From positions 1 through 5,440 of the forward strand of contig CAAEHZ010000400.1 in assembly GCA_900755865.1 (NCBI GenBank): DNA of 5,440 nt, written 5' to 3'. The notes under the pieces are model-generated. The model saw only the letters and a program-made list of their open reading frames with translations, was not told the DNA's origin and made no database searches. Shown here one piece after another: positions 1 to 5,322 of the stretch. The position numbers and the translations under genes are program-made. Position 1 is the stretch's first letter. Each line of letters starts with the position of its first letter. Origin of the DNA: Lachnospiraceae bacterium. GTDB lineage: Bacteria; Bacillota; Clostridia; Lachnospirales; Lachnospiraceae.

Positions 1-1
1 T

Positions 2-1267
2 ATCCCGTCCTGCCATGGAGTGCAGGACTGGTTGTCCGGCGGTAATCTTTTTGCAGAGATGAAACAGATACAGGGACATCCGGGCTATGAAAAGGAAACA
101 ATCCCTTTCCAATATATCCGACATCTCACGGCCTACACAGACCTGTTGCAGGAAAATGGTTATCACTGTGCCCTGAGCGGGAAATGGCATCTGGGAGACA
201 GTATGACACCACAGCACGGATTCTCAGAATGGTATACCATAGGGAGAGGCGGTTGTGAATATTTCCATCCGGATATTGTGGAAAATGGCAATCTGGAGTT
301 TAAGGATGGATATGTGACAGACCTGATTGGCGAAAATGCCAGGAACACCATAAGGAAACTTGCCGGAAAGGCAGCTCCCTTTTATTTAAGTGTACATTTT
401 ACGGCACCTCACAGTCCATGGGATGAAAAGAGCCATCCGGAAAAATATCTGGACATGTACCGAGATTGCAGTTTTGAAGCCACACCGGATCTGCCGATTC
501 ATCCGAATCAGGTCAAAACCTGTCCATATGGAACAGGAGAAAGAAGAAAAGAGCTGCTTAGGGGATATTATGCCGCAATTACAGCAATGGATTATCAGGT
601 AGGGCTAATGCTTGAGCTGCTGGATGAGCTGGGAATTCGTGAGGATACGCTGATTATGTTTACCTCTGATAATGGTATGAACCTGGGACACCATGGAATC
701 TGGGGAAAGGGGAATGGTACTTATCCACAGAATATGTATGATACGTCTGTGAAGGTTCCTTTTCTGGCATCCTGGAAGGGACACATTCCGGAAAATCAGG
801 TTTGTGAAGCAATGTGCAGCCATTATGATATTTTCCCTACACTTCAGGAGCTGCTGCAGCTTTCAGGAGATGTCAGACAGAAGCTGCCGGGCAGAAGCTT
901 TTTAAACTGGTTGGAACATCCGAATGGGACAGATGAGAGAAGTATTGTGATTGTGGATGAGTACGGTCCGGTGAGAATGGTGCGTAACCATGACTGGAAG
1001 CTGGTACAGCGTTATCCGGAGGGCCCGAATGAGCTGTATCATATCAGCGAGGACACGGAGGAAGAATGTAATCTGTATGGAAATCCCCGGTATGAGAGTC
1101 TGGCGCTGGATATGCGGAAACAGTTAGAGCATATTTTTGCAGAATACGGCGATTCGGAGCTGGACGGAACAAAAGAAGCAATATATGGTACAGGACAGTT
1201 TGGACCGGTAGGAAAATTTGCTGTGAGTACTCAGAGGTTTGAGGGCAAGGCGGATAAAGCGGATTAG
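2..1267 (+). CDS. Family S1 sulfatase, 5'-truncated by the window edge
   Basis: Sulfate-ester hydrolase of the alkaline-phosphatase-like S1 (arylsulfatase A-type) family, 421 residues visible. The frame is open to the first base, and the first residues read I-P-S-C-H-G-V-Q-D-W. This matches the segment just after the sulfatase signature (T-G-x-x-P-x-x-H-G-V), so the real start and the C/S-x-P-x-R catalytic motif lie perhaps 60-80 residues upstream; the GTG at 20 is an internal Val. Visible hallmarks are S-G-K-W-H-L-G (Lys codon at 182), T-A-P-H-S-P-W (about 404-424), the metal-binding T-S-D-N-G (about 662-676) followed by G-H-H-G-I-W-G-K-G-N, and K-V-P-F (about 752-763). Whether its catalytic residue is Cys or Ser is not visible. 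It clearly differs from the second sulfatase at 2558, so the two probably remove sulfate from different positions or sugars. The stop TAG is at 1265-1267. The exact substrate and S1 subfamily are not assigned. Confidence 0.93.
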   Translation: MPSCHGVQDWLSGGNLFAEMKQIQGHPGYEKETIPFQYIRHLTAYTDLLQENGYHCALSGKWHLGDSMTPQHGFSEWYTIGRGGCEYFHPDIVENGNLEFKDGYVTDLIGENARNTIRKLAGKAAPFYLSVHFTAPHSPWDEKSHPEKYLDMYRDCSFEATPDLPIHPNQVKTCPYGTGERRKELLRGYYAAITAMDYQVGLMLELLDELGIREDTLIMFTSDNGMNLGHHGIWGKGNGTYPQNMYDTSVKVPFLASWKGHIPENQVCEAMCSHYDIFPTLQELLQLSGDVRQKLPGRSFLNWLEHPNGTDERSIVIVDEYGPVRMVRNHDWKLVQRYPEGPNELYHISEDTEEECNLYGNPRYESLALDMRKQLEHIFAEYGDSELDGTKEAIYGTGQFGPVGKFAVSTQRFEGKADKAD

Positions 1268-1280
1268 GGAAATTACAGAA

Positions 1281-2492
1281 ATGGGGAAGAGTATGAAGTA
1301 TGATTTTACAACATTTTTAGACAGACGGGGAAAAGATTCCATGGCAGCGGATGATATTCCGGTTTCAGGTGCGGAAGTCAGGGAAGACTTCACAAGGCTG
1401 CCAATGTGGGTAGCTGATATGAACTTCCCTGTGTTTCCGGCGATACAGGAACATATGACAGCCAGGATTGCACATCCGGTATTCGGGTATTTCCATATTT
1501 CGGATGAGTATTATGATAGTATTATCAACTGGCAGAAAAAACGGAATCAGGTGCAGAATCTTTCCAGAGAAGCGATTGGATATGAGAATGGAGTTCTTGG
1601 CTGCGTAGCTTCTGCCCTTCAGGCATTTACAGCACCGGGGGAGTCCGTTTTAGTGCATGCTCCTACCTATATCGGATTTACAAATACGCTGACCACGAAT
1701 GGCCGCAATATTGTGCTTTCACATCTGGCAAAGGATGCTGAGGGTATCTGGCGGATGAATTACGAGGATATGGAACAGAAGATACAGAAAAATAATATCC
1801 ATCTGGCTATTTTCTGTTCGCCTCATAATCCAAGCGGAAGAGTATGGGAAAGGCAGGAGATTGAAGCTGCCATGGATGTCTATCGGAGAAATAACTGTAT
1901 TGTGATTTCAGATGAAATCTGGTCTGACCTGATTTTGGAGGGACAGCACCATATTCCGACACAGAGTATTTCAGAGGATGCCAGAAACAGAACGATTGCT
2001 GTGTATGCGCCATCGAAGACGTTTAATCTTGCCGGATTGATTGGTTCCTATCATATTGTGTATCATCCGTACCTGAGAGACAGGTTACGCAGACAGTCTT
2101 CGTTGTCCCACTACAACAGCATCAACGTGCTTTCCATGCACGCGTTAATAGGCGCTTACCAGCCGGAGGGGCATGTCTGGGTAGATGAGCTGAGAAGCGT
2201 TTTGACAGAAAATGCCCGGTATGCATATGGATTTATCAGAGAAAACTTTCATGGTGTGGATCTGGCAATGCCCCAGGGGACTTATATGCTTTTTCTGGAT
2301 TGCGGGGAATGGTGCAGAAAGAGAGGCTGCTCCATGGACGAATTGTTACGCGCGGGGATTGAAGTTGGCGTTATCTGGCAGGATGGAAGACCCTTTCATC
2401 ATCCGTGGGCAATCCGCATGAATTTGGCACTTCCCCATGAACAGGTAAAGGAAGCAATGGAACGACTGAAGAAATACGTGTTCTGTAGCTAG
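1281..2492 (+). CDS. PatB/MalY-family PLP-dependent aminotransferase / cystathionine beta-lyase
   Basis: Fold-type I PLP enzyme, 403 residues from the chosen start. Characterised family members cleave C-S bonds of cystathionine or Cys S-conjugates to thiol, pyruvate and ammonia, and some transaminate. Seen in the sequence: L-P-M-W-V-A-D-M-N-F near residue 40, the cofactor-stacking region A-P-T-Y (127-130), H-N-P-S-G-R-V-W (182-189), I-S-D-E-I-W with the PLP-pyridine Asp (D211), A-P-S-K-T-F-N-L-A-G with the Schiff-base Lys (K246), and I-R-M-N-L-A with the likely carboxylate-binding Arg (R379). No signal peptide, so cytoplasmic. The longest reading begins at TTG 1239 inside the sulfatase, which is unlikely. 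ATG 1281 has AGGGA ten bases upstream; ATG 1293 (M-K-Y-D-F) also fits the usual family N-terminus and could be the true start. It lies 13 bases after the sulfatase stop and is almost certainly co-transcribed. Its substrate in this operon is unknown. Confidence 0.93.
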   Translation: MGKSMKYDFTTFLDRRGKDSMAADDIPVSGAEVREDFTRLPMWVADMNFPVFPAIQEHMTARIAHPVFGYFHISDEYYDSIINWQKKRNQVQNLSREAIGYENGVLGCVASALQAFTAPGESVLVHAPTYIGFTNTLTTNGRNIVLSHLAKDAEGIWRMNYEDMEQKIQKNNIHLAIFCSPHNPSGRVWERQEIEAAMDVYRRNNCIVISDEIWSDLILEGQHHIPTQSISEDARNRTIAVYAPSKTFNLAGLIGSYHIVYHPYLRDRLRRQSSLSHYNSINVLSMHALIGAYQPEGHVWVDELRSVLTENARYAYGFIRENFHGVDLAMPQGTYMLFLDCGEWCRKRGCSMDELLRAGIEVGVIWQDGRPFHHPWAIRMNLALPHEQVKEAMERLKKYVFCS

Positions 2493-2534
2493 GTATGGAT
2501 TCCGGTGAAGCGGTTCGGTGTTAAAGGAGAAAGA

Positions 2535-2573
2535 TTGAAAAAGAATTACGCGCAGGAATGTGCGCAGAAATGA
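2535..2573 (+). other. Possible 12-codon leader ORF overlapping the second sulfatase start
   Basis: The best Shine-Dalgarno in the 65-base gap between the PLP enzyme and the second sulfatase is AAGGAGA at 2524-2530. It does not sit at the usual distance from the sulfatase ATG codons, being 27 bases or more away. It is 4 bases before a TTG at 2535 that opens a 12-residue reading frame (M-K-K-N-Y-A-Q-E-C-A-Q-K) ending at TGA 2571-2573. That stop overlaps ATG 2570, an in-frame start of the sulfatase, in an ATGA arrangement typical of translational coupling. Expression of such a peptide is inference; a short frame of this kind can occur by chance. Confidence 0.25.
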
Positions 2574-4045
2574 GTATAAAAATGGAAAGAACCCCCAATG
2601 TGGTAATTATTTATGCAGATGACCTTGGATATGGTGATTTATCCTGTTATGGTGCGGAGGAACTGCATACTCCGAATATTGACAGACTGGCGGAGGAAGG
2701 TATTCTGTTTCAGAATGCTTATTCGGCTTCCGCAGTCTGTACGCCGGCAAGATATTGCCTGATGACAGGGCAGTATCCTTTTCGGAATGAGAATACTTTC
2801 ATTTTGCCTGGAAATGCGAAATGTATTATAGGGAAAGAAACGATGACGCTTCCCCGTATCTTTCAGCAGGCAGGTTATAAAACGGGTGTTGTAGGGAAAT
2901 GGCATCTGGGCCTTGGCAGTGGAAATGTTGACTGGAACAGGGAGATTGATTTTACACCGAATGAGGTGGGCTTTGATTATTCGTTTATTTTTCCCGGAAC
3001 GAACGACAGGGTTCCCTGCGTATATGTAAAGAATCATCAGGTAGTCGGAGTGGAGGAAGCTGACCCGATAGAGGTATCTTATGAGCCAGAGTGTCCTTAT
3101 GAGGATATTGACACCTATGCTAAAAATCCGGAAAAACTCCGGATGAAGTCATCCCATGGGCATAATATGAGCATTGTGAACGGTATTGGCAGGATTGGCT
3201 ATATGCGTGGTGGAAAAAATGCTGTCTGGAAGGATGAAAATCTTGCGGCGGATTTTCTGGAGGAAAGTAAGAAATTTATAGACGGATGTCAGGAGCAACC
3301 GTTCTTTTTGTTATATACGGTGCATCAGCCCCATGTGCCACGGGTGCCTAATGAGCGTTTCCGTGGAATGACAGGTCTGGGGCCCAGAGGGGATGTCATT
3401 GCAGAGCTGGACTGGTGTGTAGGAGAACTGATGGCTCATCTTGAAAAAGGGGGAATGCTGGAAAACACGTTAATCCTTTTTTCAAGCGATAATGGTCCTG
3501 TTCTGAATGATGGGTATCAGGACAGGGCAGTGGAGCTCAATGGAGTCCACCATCCTACAGGACCGCTGCGTGGAGGAAAATACAGTAAGTTTGACGGTGG
3601 GGCAAGAATTCCCTTTCTGGCATACTGGAAAGGAACTATCCAGCCTCTGATATCTGACGCATTGCTGTTTCAGGGAGATTTGGCTGCATCCTTTGCAGCT
3701 ATGCTCGGCGTAAAGCTTCAGGACGGAGATTTGCCTGACAGCGAGAACCATCTGGACGTATTGCTGGGACAGACCATGTCCGGCAGACGGGAAGTGATGT
3801 ATGAGAGTGTTTCCAAAGCGAAGGTGCTCCGGCAGGGAAAATGGGAGTATCTGGAGCCGAGTGACGGTGGCCCACTGGAGATTAATACAGGGATTGAACT
3901 GGGAAACAGCCCAAGGGGACAGCTTTACAATATGCTATATGACCCGGGACAGAGAGAAGATGTGGCAGACCGCTATCCGCAGGTGGCGGAGACAATGGAC
4001 AGACGTATCAGAGAGATATTGAAAAGCAGACAGACAAGACCATAA
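2558..4045 (+). CDS. Cys-type family S1 sulfatase (arylsulfatase A-like), complete
   Basis: Complete 495-residue sulfate-ester hydrolase, a normal length for S1. Motifs in order: metal-binding A-D-D-L-G-Y-G-D (D21, D22), the signature C-T-P-A-R-Y-C-L-M-T-G with C61 as the residue converted to formylglycine and R65, G-K-W-H-L-G (K114, H116), H-Q-P-H-V-P (H256, H259), S-S-D-N-G-P (D311, N312), and R-G-G-K-Y-S then G-A-R-I-P-F around 338-353. The Cys-type centre needs a maturase; in anaerobes this is the radical-SAM anSME, which is not encoded here. There is no signal peptide, so the enzyme should act in the cytoplasm on imported substrate. The start is uncertain: ATG 2558, ATG 2570 and ATG 2582 are all in frame, and the conserved P-N-V-V-I-I-Y begins only at residue 13. 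ATG 2570 overlaps the stop of a short upstream frame. The glycosidase follows after 37 bases, which suggests a sulfated-sugar substrate, possibly sulfated galactose (inference). Confidence 0.95.
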   Translation: MCAEMSIKMERTPNVVIIYADDLGYGDLSCYGAEELHTPNIDRLAEEGILFQNAYSASAVCTPARYCLMTGQYPFRNENTFILPGNAKCIIGKETMTLPRIFQQAGYKTGVVGKWHLGLGSGNVDWNREIDFTPNEVGFDYSFIFPGTNDRVPCVYVKNHQVVGVEEADPIEVSYEPECPYEDIDTYAKNPEKLRMKSSHGHNMSIVNGIGRIGYMRGGKNAVWKDENLAADFLEESKKFIDGCQEQPFFLLYTVHQPHVPRVPNERFRGMTGLGPRGDVIAELDWCVGELMAHLEKGGMLENTLILFSSDNGPVLNDGYQDRAVELNGVHHPTGPLRGGKYSKFDGGARIPFLAYWKGTIQPLISDALLFQGDLAASFAAMLGVKLQDGDLPDSENHLDVLLGQTMSGRREVMYESVSKAKVLRQGKWEYLEPSDGGPLEINTGIELGNSPRGQLYNMLYDPGQREDVADRYPQVAETMDRRIREILKSRQTRP

Positions 4046-4071
4046 AAATCGGGGCGCATTTTGAAAAGGAT

Positions 4072-4077
4072 GGGAGG
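4072..4077 (+). promoter_or_regulatory. Ribosome binding site of the GH43 gene
   Basis: GGGAGG sits five bases before ATG 4083, a near-consensus Shine-Dalgarno that fixes the start of the glycosidase. It lies in the 37-base gap after the sulfatase stop, where no terminator-like hairpin is seen, supporting co-transcription. Confidence 0.8.
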
Positions 4078-4082
4078 CAGCT

Positions 4083-5027
4083 ATGAAAAACGGCGTTACA
4101 CTTTTTGACACGGAAGGGAATGTACTTCATGCACACGGTGGGTTTATGTGCAGGGCGGATGGCTGGTTTTACTGGATTGGAGAGAACCGTACAGGACGTG
4201 TGAGGGTGTCCTGTTACCGCAGCCGTGATTTGGAGAACTGGGAGTTTCGCAGACATATTCTGACGCTTGATTCCCCGAAAGAGGAGCATTATGTCAGAAC
4301 GGACACCTGTATGGAACGGGATGTGGAAACAAGAACCGGCGAAACACGCTTTATGGGATGCAACATTGAAAGACCGAAGATACTCTATAATGCAAAGACG
4401 GGAAAGTATGTCATGTGGATGCATTACGAGGATGGAGGAACTTACAGAGAGGCAAGGTGTGCGGTGGCGGTCTGCGATACCATTGATGGTGAATACACAT
4501 ATCTGGGGAGCTTTAATCCGGTGGGGAATATGTCTAGGGACTGTACTGTGTTTGAGGATGATGACGGAACCGCCTATTTCATTTCTGCCGGGCGGGGGAA
4601 TGCCGATACAATTATCTATCGTCTGACTGAAGACTATCTTGGTATCGATGAACAGGTCAGGGTGTTATGGCCGGGACAGTTCCGGGAGGCGGCAGCGGTC
4701 TGCAAGAGAAATGGTATTTATTATATGCTTACAAGCGGCTGCACCGGCTGGAAACCGAATCAGGGCAAATATAGCTGGGCAGAAAGTCTGACCGGGAGAT
4801 GGTCACTTTTAAAAGAGTTCGGGGATGGAACGACCTATGACAGCCAGCCGGCGTTTATTCTCCCGGTGTTTACGGAGAAAGGAACGGAGTATCTCTATGT
4901 GGGAGACCGCTGGTGTGCGGAGAATTATGAGGATTCAACCTATGTATTTCTGCCGCTGCATTTTGAAAAGGAACATGACTTAAGTCTGGAGTATCAGGAA
5001 GAAATTGCGCTGGAAAATTACCGGTAA
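4083..5027 (+). CDS. GH43-family glycosidase, exo-beta-1,3-galactanase-like
   Basis: Single-domain five-bladed beta-propeller glycoside hydrolase of 314 residues, with no signal peptide and no carbohydrate-binding module. Motifs: H-A-H-G-G (16-20), Y-W-I-G-E-N (30-35), W-M-H (112-114) after N-I-E-R-P-K (E96), S-R-D (151-153), R-E-A-A-A-V with E202 as the likely general acid, T-S-G-C-T-G-W (217-223), D-S-Q-P-A-F with Q255, and G-D-R-W (274-277). This pattern matches the GH43 subfamily 24/34 group, and best the exo-beta-1,3-galactanases, which lack the usual N-terminal Asp base and are reported to use a Gln instead. Here E96, E202 and Q255 have spacing consistent with that arrangement (from memory of the fungal enzyme structure). 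Expected role: release of galactose from the non-reducing end of beta-1,3-galactan-like oligosaccharides in the cytoplasm after desulfation. Subfamily and exact substrate are inferred; an arabinofuranosidase of a neighbouring subfamily is an alternative. Last gene of the four-gene operon. Confidence 0.88.
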   Translation: MKNGVTLFDTEGNVLHAHGGFMCRADGWFYWIGENRTGRVRVSCYRSRDLENWEFRRHILTLDSPKEEHYVRTDTCMERDVETRTGETRFMGCNIERPKILYNAKTGKYVMWMHYEDGGTYREARCAVAVCDTIDGEYTYLGSFNPVGNMSRDCTVFEDDDGTAYFISAGRGNADTIIYRLTEDYLGIDEQVRVLWPGQFREAAAVCKRNGIYYMLTSGCTGWKPNQGKYSWAESLTGRWSLLKEFGDGTTYDSQPAFILPVFTEKGTEYLYVGDRWCAENYEDSTYVFLPLHFEKEHDLSLEYQEEIALENYR

Positions 5028-5045
5028 TCAGGATGATGGCGAAAG

Positions 5046-5075
5046 TTGACAAATACCATCACTTTTTGATAGTAT
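5046..5075 (+). promoter_or_regulatory. Sigma-A type promoter with perfect -35 and extended -10
   Basis: TTGACA at 5046-5051 matches the -35 consensus exactly. An 18-base spacer leads to TAGTAT at 5070-5075, a 4 of 6 match to TATAAT, preceded by the extended -10 dinucleotide TG at 5067-5068. GATAGT at 5068-5073 with a 16-base spacer is an alternative -10. Transcription would begin near 5082, 18 bases after the start of the promoter region beyond the GH43 stop, and run through the leader towards the lipoprotein gene. The region is AT-rich around the -10, unlike the flanking coding sequence. Confidence 0.7.
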
Positions 5076-5151
5076 ATAAACCAACGGTCTGCAGAAGCAG
5101 ACAGGGAAGATACAGAAGTATCAAACGGTGTGGAAAATTGACGGACTCCGA

Positions 5152-5193
5152 ATGTGTGCAGCTTGCATAAGGTGCAGGGGGGGCGTTCGTTAA
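5152..5193 (+). other. Possible Cys-rich leader peptide ORF
   Basis: ATG 5152 opens a 13-codon frame ending at TAA 5191-5193 and reading M-C-A-A-C-I-R-C-R-G-G-V-R, with three Cys and three Arg. It lies inside the leader, between promoter and terminator, and its first codons are the putative antiterminator arm. The ribosome binding site is weak (GGA about seven bases upstream). Such a peptide could sense Cys or Arg supply, but chance is a real alternative. Confidence 0.15.
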
Positions 5194-5252
5194 TGGCGCA
5201 GGAAAAACAAATGGCTGCAAAGCACTCATATAAGGATAAAGAGTGTCAGGAA

Positions 5253-5290
5253 GGCACACATCTGGGAAAGGTGTGTGTCTTTTTTTCTTT
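5253..5290 (+). terminator. Intrinsic (Rho-independent) terminator
   Basis: Left arm 5253-5262 and right arm 5270-5279 form a 10-bp stem with two G-U pairs around a 7-base loop, extendable by two A-U pairs at the base. Seven T follow at 5280-5286, then C and three more T. It lies upstream of the lipoprotein start and downstream of a promoter, so it would both end transcripts leaving the GH43 operon and, unless relieved, block the transcript started at the 5046 promoter. Confidence 0.85.
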
Positions 5291-5307
5291 ACAGTGCAGA
5301 AAAAACA

Positions 5308-5315
5308 GAAAGGAA
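5308..5315 (+). promoter_or_regulatory. Ribosome binding site of the lipoprotein gene
   Basis: GAAAGGAA ends seven bases before ATG 5323. It is a good Shine-Dalgarno and supports that ATG as a real start. It lies just after the terminator T-tract. Confidence 0.65.
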
Positions 5316-5322
5316 TTTTACC

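Larger units (their letters stand above)
5082..5290 (+). ncRNA. Candidate structured leader RNA / attenuator upstream of the lipoprotein gene
   Basis: About 205 bases between the predicted promoter start and the terminator, with no convincing protein gene but several possible helices. Hairpin 1: GTCTGC/GCAGAC (5087-5102). Hairpin 2: GATAC/GTATC (5109-5122). Both have an AGAA loop. CGAATG/CGTTCG (5149-5154 with 5184-5189, one G-U) encloses a G-rich stretch with seven consecutive G at 5177-5183. TGCAGC/GCTGCA (5157-5162 with 5214-5219) is a possible long-range helix. GCACTC/GAGTGT (5222-5246) is a hairpin just before the terminator. The segment ATGTGTGC (5152-5159) is perfectly complementary to GCACACAT (5254-5261) in the terminator's left arm, so it could act as an antiterminator. 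I compared it by eye with TPP, SAM, cobalamin, FMN, purine, lysine, glycine, T-box and c-di-GMP consensus elements and found no convincing match. It could be a riboswitch, a protein-controlled attenuator, a small RNA, or simply a 5' UTR with chance helices. Confidence 0.45.

Noticed and set aside
20..22. GTG at 20 as the start of the first sulfatase
   Set aside because: Codons 2-19 continue the same frame with I-P-S-C-H-G, which matches the conserved segment between the sulfatase signature and this Val, so the gene is truncated by the window.
1239..1280. TTG 1239 start of the PLP enzyme
   Set aside because: It would overlap the sulfatase end, adds a basic 14-residue extension not typical of PatB/MalY proteins, and has no good ribosome binding site; ATG 1281 or 1293 fits better.
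2493..2557. Terminator or promoter between the PLP enzyme and second sulfatase
   Set aside because: Only a weak CCG/CGG pairing and no T-tract are present, and no -35/-10 pair could be supported.
2639..3037. 132-codon antisense frame inside the second sulfatase
   Set aside because: It lies wholly opposite a well-supported enzyme gene, has no recognisable motif, and composition consistent with a shadow.
4008..4424. 138-codon antisense frame across the sulfatase end and GH43 start
   Set aside because: Opposite conserved GH43 motifs and the strong ribosome binding site at 4072; no domain or promoter supports it.
5222..5246. Purine riboswitch-like CTCATATAA segment
   Set aside because: Only the first few bases match; the two kissing loops and the rest of the three-way junction are absent. 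It is better read as a simple hairpin.
5103..5262. Resemblance to a cobalamin riboswitch (AGGGAA followed by a stem, and a CAGGAAGGC stretch near the 3' end)
   Set aside because: The conserved C-C-C-G-C core and the complete B12 box are missing, and the spacing does not fit.
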